DNA from: Streptomyces sp. NBC_01335
GTDB taxonomy: Bacteria; Actinomycetota; Actinomycetes; Streptomycetales; Streptomycetaceae
Assembly: GCF_035953295.1 (NCBI RefSeq)
Contig: NZ_CP108370.1
Location: 1,364,001 to 1,428,000 of the forward strand
Direction: 5' to 3'
Length of the DNA stretch: 64,000 nt
Both the position numbers and the translations under genes were made by a program. Below, piece after piece: positions 26,456-34,743 of this stretch. Each line of letters starts with the position of its first letter. The first letter of the stretch is position 1. The notes under the pieces are model-generated. The model made no database searches, was not told where the DNA came from, and saw only the letters and a program-made list of their open reading frames with translations.

Positions 26456-28222
26456 TTACAGGTACTGACCGGTGTTCGCGACCGTGTCGATGGACCGGCC
26501 GGTGTCCGCGCCCTGCTTTCCGGTGACGAGCGTGCGGATGAAGACGATCCGCTCGCCCTTCTTTCCGGAGATCCGGGCCCAGTCGTCCGGGTTGGTGGTG
26601 TTGGGCAGGTCCTCGTTCTCCTTGAACTCGTCCACGCACGCCTGGAGGAGATGGGAGACGCGAATGCCCTTCTGGCCTTCTTCGAGGAATGCCTTGATGG
26701 CCATCTTCTTGGCCCGGTCGACGATGTTCTGGATCATCGCGCCGGAGTTGAAGTCCTTGAAATAGAGGACTTCCTTGTCACCGTTGGCGTAGGTGACTTC
26801 GAGGAACCGGTTCTCCTCGGATTCCGTGTACATCCGCTCCACCACGGACTGGATCATCGCGTGCGTGGCGGCCGGCTTGGAGCCGGCGTGCTCGGACAGA
26901 TCGTCCGAGTGCAGCGGGAGCGACGCGGTCAGGTACTTCGCGAAGATGTCCTTCGCGGCCTCCGCGTCCGGACGCTCGATCTTGATCTTCACATCGAGAC
27001 GGCCGGGCCGGAGGATGGCCGGGTCGATCATGTCCTCGCGGTTGGAGGCGCCGATGACGATGACGTTCTCCAGCCCTTCCACACCGTCGATCTCGGCGAG
27101 CAGCTGCGGGACGATGGTGTTCTCCACGTCCGAGCTGACGCCGCTGCCGCGGGTACGGAAAAGGGATTCCATCTCGTCGAAGAAGACGATGACGGGGGTG
27201 CCCTCGCTCGCCTTCTCCCGGGCACGCTGGAAGACGAGGCGGATGTGCCGCTCGGTCTCACCGACGTACTTGTTGAGGAGCTCGGGGCCCTTGATATTGA
27301 GGAAGTAGCTCTTCCCCGCGGGCTGGCCGGTCACCTCGGCGACCTTCTTGGCGAGCGAGTTGGCGACTGCCTTGGCGATGAGCGTCTTGCCGCAGCCGGG
27401 CGGACCGTAGAGCAGGATGCCCTTCGGCGGACGGAGTTCGTGTTCCTTGAAGAGGTCGGGGTGGAGGTACGGGAGCTCGACCGCGTCGCGGATCAGCTCG
27501 ATCTGGTCGCCCAGACCGCCGATCTTGTCGTAGTCGATGTCCGGGACCTCTTCGAGGACGAGTTCCTCGACCTCGCTCTTGGGCACCACTTCGTAGACGT
27601 AACCGGACCTGGGTTCCAGCAGGAGCGCGTCGCCGGGGCGGATGGTGATGTCGAGCAGCGGCTCGGCGAGCCGCACCACCCGTTCCTCGTCGGTGTGCCC
27701 GATCACCAGGGCGCGCTCGCCGTCCTCAAGGATCTCCTTGAGGGTGACGATGTCCCCGGCCCGCTCGAATTCCATGGCCTCGACCACGTTGAGCGCTTCG
27801 TTGAGCATGACCTCCTGGCCTCGCCGGAGGCCTTCGAGCTCGACGCTGGGGCTCACGTTCACCCGGAGCTTGCGGCCCCCGGTGAAGATGTCGCAGGTAC
27901 CGTCTTCATTGGCCTGCAGGAACACGCCGAAGCCGGCAGGCGGCTGCGCGAGCCTGTCGACCTCCTCCTTGAGAGCCACGATCTGGTCGCGGGCCTCGCG
28001 GAGCGTATGGGCGAGCCGTTCGTTCTGTGCGGTCACACCGGACAGACTGGTCTGCAACTCGACGACCCGCTCTTCGAGAATTCTCGAATGACGCGGAGAG
28101 TCGGCGAGCTTACGTCGCAGGACGGCGATTTCCTGCTCAAGATAGGCGACCTGGCCCGACGGGTCTTCTGACCCCCGCCCGGGCCGGATGCCGCGGTTGA
28201 TGTCGTCGTCGTGGGCTGCCAC
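26456..28222 (-). CDS. arc: Proteasome-associated AAA ATPase ARC (Mpa)
   Basis: 588 residues from GTG 28222, with GGAGGAGG 8 nt upstream; an ATG six codons earlier overlaps that site. N-terminal coiled coil (about residues 20-75) binds Pup; two OB domains follow (to about 225); AAA domain with Walker A GPPGCGKT near 275 and Walker [12 protein letters not shown] near 347. The C-terminus NTGQYL supplies the penultimate Tyr that docks in the alpha-ring pockets. It unfolds pupylated substrates into PrcBA. It lies alone between a terminator and a divergent ferredoxin gene. Confidence 0.97.
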   Translation of the reverse strand: MAAHDDDINRGIRPGRGSEDPSGQVAYLEQEIAVLRRKLADSPRHSRILEERVVELQTSLSGVTAQNERLAHTLREARDQIVALKEEVDRLAQPPAGFGVFLQANEDGTCDIFTGGRKLRVNVSPSVELEGLRRGQEVMLNEALNVVEAMEFERAGDIVTLKEILEDGERALVIGHTDEERVVRLAEPLLDITIRPGDALLLEPRSGYVYEVVPKSEVEELVLEEVPDIDYDKIGGLGDQIELIRDAVELPYLHPDLFKEHELRPPKGILLYGPPGCGKTLIAKAVANSLAKKVAEVTGQPAGKSYFLNIKGPELLNKYVGETERHIRLVFQRAREKASEGTPVIVFFDEMESLFRTRGSGVSSDVENTIVPQLLAEIDGVEGLENVIVIGASNREDMIDPAILRPGRLDVKIKIERPDAEAAKDIFAKYLTASLPLHSDDLSEHAGSKPAATHAMIQSVVERMYTESEENRFLEVTYANGDKEVLYFKDFNSGAMIQNIVDRAKKMAIKAFLEEGQKGIRVSHLLQACVDEFKENEDLPNTTNPDDWARISGKKGERIVFIRTLVTGKQGADTGRSIDTVANTGQYL

Positions 28223-28345
28223 GGTCCTCACCTCCTCCAAGGGGAGCTGGACGCTTCCTGACCCTACCTGCGTGGGTGGTGATTGAAACCCCTAGATCAC
28301 AAAGACTGCGGGGTGTGTCCGATCTTCACCCTTGCTCTCCCCCTC

Positions 28346-28374
28346 GTGCCAAGGGAATACCCACCCTTGGGCAC
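28346..28374. promoter_or_regulatory. Inverted repeat in the arc/ferredoxin divergent region
   Basis: GTGCCAAGGG (28346-28355) pairs with CCCTTGGGCAC (28364-28374) with one bulged base and an 8-nt gap. It is central in the 241-nt space between two divergent starts, so it may be an operator or a leader hairpin of the ferredoxin mRNA. Confidence 0.4.
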
Positions 28375-28463
28375 GCGAAAGCAGCCAGTTGTATCGTCGA
28401 ACCGTTCAACACCCGTCAGGGCTGGCTTCAATTGGTTGAGATACGCAGGGATCGGCAGGACAT

Positions 28464-28775
28464 ATGACCGCGCAGCAGGACTCGCCCGGCGCGAGCGACA
28501 CCGAGGATCTGGAGGTCTGGATCGACCAGGACCTCTGCACGGGCGACGGGATCTGCGTCCAGTACGCCCCCGAAGTGTTCGAGCTGGACATCGACGGGCT
28601 GGCCTACGTGAAGAGCGCCGACGACGAGCTGCTCCAGGAGCCGGGCGCCACCACGCGGGTTCCGCTGCCGCTGCTGACGGACGTGGTGGATTCGGCCAAG
28701 GAGTGCCCCGGCGACTGCATTCACGTACGTCGAGTTTCGGACAGCGTCGAGGTGTACGGGCCGGACGCGGCGTAG
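28464..28775 (+). CDS. Ferredoxin with C-x5-C and CPxxC cluster motif
   Basis: 103 residues, acidic. WIDQDLCTGDGICVQYAPEVFELD and SAKECPGDCIHV give four cysteines in the pattern C-x5-C...C-x3-C with a Pro after the third, as in actinobacterial 3Fe-4S/4Fe-4S ferredoxins that feed cytochromes P450 and other oxidases. No P450 is nearby, so the partner is unknown. Start ATG 28464 has CGGCAGGAC upstream, a weak ribosome-binding site. Confidence 0.88.
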   Translation: MTAQQDSPGASDTEDLEVWIDQDLCTGDGICVQYAPEVFELDIDGLAYVKSADDELLQEPGATTRVPLPLLTDVVDSAKECPGDCIHVRRVSDSVEVYGPDAA

Positions 28776-28804
28776 GCGGCGTCCGGCGCGGGGCCCGGGG
28801 CCGG

Positions 28805-29392
28805 TCAGACGCCGGCGTCGGGCCGCGCGACGGACCTGACGAAGGCTCCGCCCGACCAGCGCCAGGTGGTCTCCTCGCGCTGGTCGGGGCAGCAGCTGGG
28901 CACCTGGTCCGAGGAGTAGCCGAGCGTGGTCGCGGAGACGACGGCGTTCTCGACGGCGAGTTCACCGACCGTCAGCCGCAGAGCGGGGTCCACCAGGGTC
29001 GCCACGACCCGGGGTGCGGCCCCGCTTCCGTGTGTCAGGACGTAGACGCCGTCCGGCGGGGTGCCGGAGCCGGCGGCGCAGTGGACGGCCACCACGGTCT
29101 CGGGCTTCCCGTCGCCGTCCAGGTCGCCCCGGGCCTGCCGTCCGACGGCCTGGCCCACGCTCCCGCACGTGAGCGGGAAGACCACACCGGTGGGGTCGGG
29201 GGCCCCGGCGGTGACCTCGGGGGCGGCGGTGCCGGCCGGAGCGGCGGTCGCGGCGGACGCTGTCGCGGTCGGGTCGCCGGGCTGCAGCAGGCCGGCGACG
29301 GCCACGGTCGCGAACACCGCCGCGGCGGTGGCGAGCCAGTGCATCGCCCTGGAGTCGTTGTGCGCGAGATCCGGGAGCACGGAGGGCTGCAC
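28805..29392 (-). CDS. Hypothetical membrane-anchored protein with a DxDGDG motif
   Basis: 195 residues from GTG 29392, with AGGAGA at a good distance; an upstream ATG in frame would add 84 non-conserved residues. After 20 residues comes one hydrophobic segment (WLATAAAVFATVAVAGLL), then an Ala/Thr/Pro linker and an extracytoplasmic domain with ARGDLDGDGKPETVVAVHC, an FG-GAP-like calcium-binding turn, plus several Cys (TCGSVG, VHCAAG, SCCPDQ). Function unknown. It converges with the ferredoxin gene across 29 nt. Confidence 0.75.
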   Translation of the reverse strand: MQPSVLPDLAHNDSRAMHWLATAAAVFATVAVAGLLQPGDPTATASAATAAPAGTAAPEVTAGAPDPTGVVFPLTCGSVGQAVGRQARGDLDGDGKPETVVAVHCAAGSGTPPDGVYVLTHGSGAAPRVVATLVDPALRLTVGELAVENAVVSATTLGYSSDQVPSCCPDQREETTWRWSGGAFVRSVARPDAGV

Positions 29393-29785
29393 GCGGTCTG
29401 TCTCCTGATGTTTCCGGGGAGCATGTGGAACGTCCCTGCCGGGCATCGGCGGCAGGGGGTGGCCAGCATCGTGCCACACCTCACACGGGCAGGGAACAGC
29501 GGGGTGTGCGGGGGCCACCGCCGGAACCGGAGGGCGCGGAACCGGGGAAGGCGAAGGGCCGGTTCCGGCTGAGGGTGTGCGAAGGGCGCCGTCGCCCCGC
29601 CTGCCCGGGTCGGTCCGGGTGGGCGGGGCGGCGGCGCCCGTCACTGCGCCGCGAGCCGGTCGTGGTGGTCGGTCACCACGGTCGGTCGCGGTCGTCGGTG
29701 CCGCGCGGCTCGGGGAGTCACGCGGTCGGCCGGTGCCGCGCGACTTCGTGGGTCCCGCGGTCGGCCGGAGGTGGAGCGGCCGCCG
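29393..29785. other. 393-nt region between hypothetical gene and trmI
   Basis: No supported gene. It contains a 7-bp hairpin (29661-29667/29674-29680) and a stretch rich in GGTCGG/CGGTCG repeats (about 29630-29785) that continues into the 3' end of trmI, whose product ends in SAD-R-S repeats. It probably holds the trmI 3' UTR and the promoter of the hypothetical gene. Confidence 0.6.
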
Positions 29786-30712
29786 TCAGTCGCGGTCGGC
29801 GGAAGCGCTCCGGTCGGCGGAACCGCTCCGGCCGCCGGGGCCGTCGTAGTCCTCGCCGTAGGCGCCCTTGGAGGGACGGCGGCGGCGCATCGGGGGCTCG
29901 ACCCCGTCGGCCAGGCGGCGGGCGGTCACCAGGAAGCCGGTGTGGCCGATCATCCGGTGGTCCGGGCGGACGGCGAGGCCCTCGACGTGCCAGTTGCGGA
30001 TCATGGATTCCCAGGGCTGCGGCTCGGCGAAGCAGCCGATCTCGCGGAGGGACTCGACCGTCCGCGACAGCTGGGTGGTGGTGGCGACGTACGCGCAGAC
30101 GATGCCGCCGGGCACCAGCGCCTTGGAGACGGCCTCCAGGCACTCCCACGGGGCGAGCATGTCCAGGACGACCCGGTCCACCTCGGTGTCCGACAGGTTG
30201 TCCTGGAGGTCGCCGATGGTGAGCTGCCAGGCCGGGTGCGGGCTGCCGAAGTAGCGCTCGACGTTCTGCTGGGCGATCTCGGCGAAGTCCTCGCGGCGCT
30301 CGTACGAGTGCAGCATGCCCTGCTCACCGATGGCGCGCAGCAGGAAGGTGGAGAGAGCGCCCGATCCGACGCCTGCCTCCACGACGCGGGCGCCGGGGAA
30401 GATGTCGGCGAAGGCCAGGATCTGGCCGGCGTCCTTGGGGTAGACCACGGCGGCGCCGCGGGGCATGGAGAGGACGTAGTCGGGGAGCAGGGGGCGCAGC
30501 GCGAGATAGGCGACGTTTCCCGTGGTACGGACAACACTGCCCTCGGGAGCACCGATCAGCTCGTCGTGCGGGAAAGAACCCTTGTGGGTGTGGAAGTTCT
30601 TTCCGGCTTCGAGCGTGAAGGTGTGGTGGCGTCCCTTGGGGTCGGTGAGCTGTACTTGGTCCCCGACCTTGAAGGGCCCACGGCGGCGGGCGGCACCGGT
30701 CGGTTCAGACAT
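29786..30712 (-). CDS. trmI: tRNA (adenine-58-N1)-methyltransferase TrmI
   Basis: 308 residues. Small N-terminal beta domain (FKVGDQVQLTDPKGRHHTF), then a Rossmann methyltransferase with the SAM motif VVEAGVGSGALSTFLL, YERREDFAEIAQQNV and catalytic VDRVVLDMLAPWECLE. It methylates A58 of the T-loop of tRNAs as a tetramer. The C-terminus carries about 30 disordered residues with a repeated SADRS/SADRD element that is longer than needed for the fold. Sits where Rv2118c lies in M. tuberculosis. Confidence 0.95.
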   Translation of the reverse strand: MSEPTGAARRRGPFKVGDQVQLTDPKGRHHTFTLEAGKNFHTHKGSFPHDELIGAPEGSVVRTTGNVAYLALRPLLPDYVLSMPRGAAVVYPKDAGQILAFADIFPGARVVEAGVGSGALSTFLLRAIGEQGMLHSYERREDFAEIAQQNVERYFGSPHPAWQLTIGDLQDNLSDTEVDRVVLDMLAPWECLEAVSKALVPGGIVCAYVATTTQLSRTVESLREIGCFAEPQPWESMIRNWHVEGLAVRPDHRMIGHTGFLVTARRLADGVEPPMRRRRPSKGAYGEDYDGPGGRSGSADRSASADRD

Positions 30713-30782
30713 GTGACCAGCGTACCGGTGTTTCCGGGGCTTCCTTCCGCCGGTGGACGGCGGGCGCTCCCCGGGGCCGTCC

Positions 30783-32027
30783 TCAGGACCCGGGGCGCGT
30801 CATGGCGGCGAGGAAGGCGCGTTCCACGTCGGTCGTGGAGAGGACGCCGTAGACCGCGCCGGACTCCTCCACGACGAGGTACTCGGTCGCGGGTGTGGCG
30901 CGCAGCCGGTCGAGCAGTTCCTCGCCGGCGAGCTCGGCGGGGACGCGCATGCCCTCGTTGAGGTCCTGGGCGAGGCCTCCGACGGCGACCCAGGGGCGGC
31001 GGTGCTCGGGGACCCCGCCGATGGCGGACTCCCGGACGACGCCCTTCGGGGTGCCTTCGGGGTCGACGACGACGAGGGCGCGGGCCCCCGCCTCGTTGGC
31101 CCGGCGCAGCGCTTCGGAGAGCGGAGTGGCGGACTCGACGGGCACCGCGCGGCGGGTGAGGGTGCGGGCCCGGAGCTCGGGGAGGTGTTCGCGCAGCCGT
31201 GCCATGCGCAGGCTGTTGCCCGCGCCGGTCCAGATGATCCCGGCCAGGATGGCGGCGAGCAGGGCGTCGGTGACCGTCTCCACGCCGCCGATCTCGGTGG
31301 CCGAGCCGCCGGTGCGCGTGAGCAGCGGCAGGCCGATGAGTACGGCGACGGCGAGGCCCCGGCCGACCCAGGCGGCGACGACGGTGCCGCTCATGGGCTT
31401 GCCGGTGATCTTCCAGACGACCGCGCGCAGCATGCGCCCGCCGTCGAGCGGGAGCCCGGGCAGCAGGTTGAAGACGGCGACGATGAGGTTGGAGATCATC
31501 AGTCCGGCGAGCAGGACGCCGGGGACGGTGCCGGGCTCCACGAACTGCATGGAGAGATAGAACACTCCGGCCAGGACGAGGGAGAGGAGCGGCCCCACGA
31601 AGGCGAGGACGAACTCGCGCCCCGGGGTCTCGGTCTCCTTCTCGATCTCGGAGACGCCGCCGAAGAACTGGAGCTGGATGCGGCGCACGGGCAGCTTGTA
31701 CCGGAGGGCCGCGACGGTGTGCGCGAGTTCGTGGACGAGCACGGAGGCGTAGAAGGCGATGGCGAAGAAGAGGGCGACGAGGTAGCGGGCGGCGCCGAGC
31801 CCGGGCAGGACGCGGTCGAGCTGTCCTCCGAAGACCCAGGTGATGAGCGCCGCGACGACGAACCAGCTGGGGGCCACGTACACGGGCACACCGAACGGGC
31901 GGCCCATCAGCAGGCCGCCGCCGGGTCCGGCGGGGCGGCGGGGGCGTTGCTTGCCCGGTCCGGGGCCGGTTCCCCCCGCGCCGGGCTGCGGGCGCCCGTT
32001 GTCGCCGCTCTGGTCGCTCTCGTCCAC
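30783..32027 (-). CDS. Site-2-type M50 intramembrane metalloprotease with CBS pair
   Basis: 414 residues from GTG 32027, preceded by GGAAGGAC; the longer upstream frame overlaps the divergent gene. After a Gly/Pro-rich tail come six membrane segments, the zinc motif HELAH (His99-His103) and the second motif NLLPGLPLDGGRML near residue 200. The C-terminal 130 residues are two CBS modules (VESATPLSEALRRANEAGARALVVVD and TEYLVVEESGAVYGVLSTTDVE) that may sense nucleotides. Such proteases release regulators from membranes; the substrate is unknown. Confidence 0.93.
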   Translation of the reverse strand: MDESDQSGDNGRPQPGAGGTGPGPGKQRPRRPAGPGGGLLMGRPFGVPVYVAPSWFVVAALITWVFGGQLDRVLPGLGAARYLVALFFAIAFYASVLVHELAHTVAALRYKLPVRRIQLQFFGGVSEIEKETETPGREFVLAFVGPLLSLVLAGVFYLSMQFVEPGTVPGVLLAGLMISNLIVAVFNLLPGLPLDGGRMLRAVVWKITGKPMSGTVVAAWVGRGLAVAVLIGLPLLTRTGGSATEIGGVETVTDALLAAILAGIIWTGAGNSLRMARLREHLPELRARTLTRRAVPVESATPLSEALRRANEAGARALVVVDPEGTPKGVVRESAIGGVPEHRRPWVAVGGLAQDLNEGMRVPAELAGEELLDRLRATPATEYLVVEESGAVYGVLSTTDVERAFLAAMTRPGS

Positions 32028-32131
32028 TGGGTCCTTCCGTCCGGGGCGTCTGAGTCGATCATGCAGTGCCCGAGGCTCTGCCGTCGATGGTATGCCGCCC
32101 GCTGTCAGTGGCGGGTCGTAGGGTCTGGGGC

Positions 32132-33043
32132 ATGAGCTCCGCACCCCGGCCCCCCGCGCCGCCGTCCTCCCTGTCGCCGTCGCGGGCGAACGACTTCATG
32201 CAGTGCCCTTTGCTCTACCGCTTCCGGGTCATCGACAAACTGCCGGAGAAGCCGAGCGAGGCGGCCACCCGGGGAACCCTGGTGCACGCGGTGCTGGAGC
32301 GGCTCTTCGACGCACCCGCCGCGGAGCGTACGGCGCCGAGGGCGCGGGCCCTGGTGCCCGGGCAGTGGGACCGGCTGCTGGAGTCCAAGCCGGAGCTGAC
32401 CGAGCTCTTCGCCGAGGACACCGGGGGTGAGCGGCTCGCGGGATGGCTGGGCGAGGCGGAGCGGCTGGTGGAGCGGTGGTTCTCGCTGGAGGACCCGACG
32501 CGGCTGGAGCCGGTCGAGCGCGAGATGTTCGTGGAGACGGAGCTGGAGTCGGGGCTGCGGCTGCGCGGGGTGATCGACCGCGTCGACATCGCGCCGACGG
32601 GCGAGGTCCGGATCGTCGACTACAAGACGGGGAAGGCGCCGCGTCCGGAGTACGCGGAGGGCGCGCTCTTCCAGATGAAGTTCTACGCGCTGGTGGTCTG
32701 GCGGCTCAAGGGCGTGGTGCCGCGCCGGCTCCAGCTGGTCTACCTCGGCAGCGGCGACGTCATGACGTACGACCCGGTGGTCGCGGACCTGGAGCGGGTG
32801 GAGCGGAAGCTGCACGCGCTCTGGGAGGCGATCCGGCTGGCGACGGAGACCGGCGAGTGGCGGCCGAGGCCGACCAAGCTCTGCGGCTGGTGCGACCATC
32901 AGGCGGTCTGTCCTGAATTCGGCGGGACTCCCCCGGTCTATCCGCTCCCCGTGGTGCTGCCGGAGTCCCGTGAGGATGGTGCGGGCAGAATGGGGCCGGT
33001 GGGGGCCGACGCCGGTCGGCCCGCGTCCCCAGACAGTCCCTGA
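32132..33043 (+). CDS. RecB-like PD-(D/E)XK nuclease with Cys cluster
   Basis: 303 residues from ATG 32132. RecB/Cas4-type nuclease motif LRGVIDRVDIAP...VRIVDYKTGKAPRP (Asp-Asp-Lys near residues 150-170) with an upstream His/Glu helix (RGTLVHAVLERLF). Cysteines FMQCPLLYRF near the N-terminus and CGWCDHQAVC near residue 250 would bind an Fe-S cluster, as in AddB and Cas4. It probably acts in DNA end processing, on its own or with UvrD-type helicases encoded elsewhere. Its 3' end lies 11 nt from the next start, and its stop codon overlaps that gene's ribosome-binding site. Confidence 0.9.
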   Translation: MSSAPRPPAPPSSLSPSRANDFMQCPLLYRFRVIDKLPEKPSEAATRGTLVHAVLERLFDAPAAERTAPRARALVPGQWDRLLESKPELTELFAEDTGGERLAGWLGEAERLVERWFSLEDPTRLEPVEREMFVETELESGLRLRGVIDRVDIAPTGEVRIVDYKTGKAPRPEYAEGALFQMKFYALVVWRLKGVVPRRLQLVYLGSGDVMTYDPVVADLERVERKLHALWEAIRLATETGEWRPRPTKLCGWCDHQAVCPEFGGTPPVYPLPVVLPESREDGAGRMGPVGADAGRPASPDSP

Positions 33044-33053
33044 GGAGTTTTCC

Positions 33054-33728
33054 GTGGCGGCAATCCGCGTCCTGCTGGTCGACGACCAGCCACTGCTGCG
33101 CACCGGCTTCCGGATGATTCTGGAGGCCGAGGGCGATCTGGCGGTGGTCGGCGAGGCCGGTGACGGACTCCAGGCCATCGACCAGGTCCGGGCGCTCCAG
33201 CCGGACGTGGTGCTGATGGACATCCGGATGCCGCGGATGGACGGTGTGGAGGCGACCCGCCAGATCACCGGCCCGGACCGGAACGGCCCGGCGAAGGTGC
33301 TGGTGCTGACGACCTTCGATCTGGACGAGTACGTCGTGGAGGCGCTGCGCGCGGGCGCCAGCGGCTTTCTGCTCAAGGACGCCCCGGCCAACGAGCTGGT
33401 CCAGGCGATCCGGGTGGTGGCCGCGGGCGAGGCGATGCTCGCACCGAGCATCACCCGGCGGCTGCTCGACAAGTACGCCGACCACCTCCCGTCCGGTGAG
33501 GAGGCGGTCCCGGACGCCCTGCACCGGCTGACCGACCGCGAGGTCGAGGTGCTGAAGCTGGTGGCGCGCGGCCTGTCGAACGCGGAGATCGCCGCGGACC
33601 TCTTCGTCAGCGAGACGACGGTGAAGACGCACGTCGGCCATGTACTGACCAAGCTCCAGCTGCGCGACCGGGTGCAGGCGGCGGTGTACGCGTACGAGAG
33701 CGGTCTGGTGCGGCCGGGGGCGCAGTAG
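33054..33728 (+). CDS. NarL/LuxR-type response regulator without adjacent kinase
   Basis: 224 residues from GTG 33054 with TGAGGAGT upstream. Receiver domain has the acidic pair in LLVDDQPLLR, phospho-acceptor Asp in DVVLMDIRMPRMDG, Thr in VLVLTTFDLDEYV and Lys in FLLKDAP; the LuxR helix-turn-helix is LTDREVEVLKLVARGLSNAEIA. All key residues are present, so it should be phosphorylatable. No histidine kinase is in the window. Its start is coupled to the RecB-like nuclease gene. Confidence 0.93.
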   Translation: MAAIRVLLVDDQPLLRTGFRMILEAEGDLAVVGEAGDGLQAIDQVRALQPDVVLMDIRMPRMDGVEATRQITGPDRNGPAKVLVLTTFDLDEYVVEALRAGASGFLLKDAPANELVQAIRVVAAGEAMLAPSITRRLLDKYADHLPSGEEAVPDALHRLTDREVEVLKLVARGLSNAEIAADLFVSETTVKTHVGHVLTKLQLRDRVQAAVYAYESGLVRPGAQ

Positions 33729-33843
33729 CGTTCTCCGGCCGGGCCGCAGGCTCGGTGGACAGCCGGGCTCGATGGACGCACGGGCTCTGTGGCCGGACGG
33801 GTCGGTGGACGGCCGGGGCTCTGTGGTCGGCCGGGCGCGGTAC

Positions 33844-33863
33844 CGGCCGGGGTCACCCGGCCG
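33844..33863. terminator. Terminator between response regulator and HAD genes
   Basis: CGGCCGGG (33844-33851) pairs with 33856-33863 over GTCA, 4 nt from the HAD stop, between convergent genes. The 138-nt gap also contains imperfect CGGGCTCTGTGG-type repeats. Confidence 0.55.
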
Positions 33864-33866
33864 TGG

Positions 33867-34568
33867 TCACCCCCGGTCCAGGACCAGCTTCTGGAGGAAG
33901 GCCAGGTCGACCTCTTCCAGCGAGCCGACGACCGCGCGTCCGGCCGCCGGTGCGATGGGCGCGACGGAGGGTACGGCCACGACCCGGCATCCGGCGGCTT
34001 CCGCCGAGGCGACGCCGGTGGCGGTGTCCTCGATGACGGCGCAGCGGGCGGGGTCGGCGCCGAATCCGGCGGCGGCGGCGAGGTAGGGGTCGGGGTGCGG
34101 CTTGGTGCGGGCGACCTCGTCCCCGGCGATGGTCAGCGCGAAGTGGTGGTGGCCCACCGAGTCGAGGACCCGGTCGATGATCCGGCGGTGCGAGGCGGAG
34201 ACGAGTGCGGTCGGCACGGCGTGGGCGGAGAGCTCGGCGAGCAGGCGGGCGGCGCCGGGCATGAGGGGGACGCCCCGTCCGATGCGCTTCTCGAAGCGGT
34301 CGTTCAGCAGGACGGTGAGCTCCTCCACCGCGATGTCCGCACCGGTCACGTCGATGAGGTAGCCGGCGCTGCGGGTCATCGGACCGCCGACGACCACTTC
34401 GCGCCAGGATTCGTCGAGCCGGTGGCCGAGGTCGGCGAACACCTCGACCTCGGTGTCCCACCAGAAGCCCTCGGTGTCGACCAGGGTGCCGTCCATGTCG
34501 AGAAGGACGGCCTGCAGGGTGGCGCCGTCGGCCGTGCGGGTCAGGGACGCGGGGACCGTACTGGTCAT
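33867..34568 (-). CDS. HAD-superfamily phosphatase (beta-phosphoglucomutase-like)
   Basis: 233 residues from ATG 34568. HAD motif I VLLDMDGTLVDTE with both Asp, motif II ALVSAS, motif III Lys in KPHPDPY and motif IV VIEDTATGVASAEAAG. A helical cap follows motif I (residues 45-105). The cap type fits small sugar-phosphate phosphatases or mutases; the substrate is not predictable. It is separated from metH by terminators, so it is expressed independently or by readthrough. Confidence 0.92.
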   Translation of the reverse strand: MTSTVPASLTRTADGATLQAVLLDMDGTLVDTEGFWWDTEVEVFADLGHRLDESWREVVVGGPMTRSAGYLIDVTGADIAVEELTVLLNDRFEKRIGRGVPLMPGAARLLAELSAHAVPTALVSASHRRIIDRVLDSVGHHHFALTIAGDEVARTKPHPDPYLAAAAGFGADPARCAVIEDTATGVASAEAAGCRVVAVPSVAPIAPAAGRAVVGSLEEVDLAFLQKLVLDRG

Positions 34569-34595
34569 GCGGCACACCTTCCGTGAGGGACGAGA

Positions 34596-34714
34596 AGGCC
34601 GGCCACCCTTCCGGGGAAGGGCGACCGGCCTCACTGGACCGACCAGTCTACGACTCGTCCGACGTTCGCGCGTGAACGCTTTCGGGTGTTTTCCCGACGC
34701 GAGCGCGTCGGGAA
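34596..34714 (-). terminator. Two hairpins after metH
   Basis: First on the transcript: a perfect 10-bp stem with GAGC loop at 34691-34700/34705-34714, about 30 nt past the stop. Second: 17-bp stem with two non-Watson-Crick pairs at 34596-34612/34615-34631. Confidence 0.8.
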
Positions 34715-34743
34715 GGTGGCACCCGGCGGCCGTGCGCGGCGCG

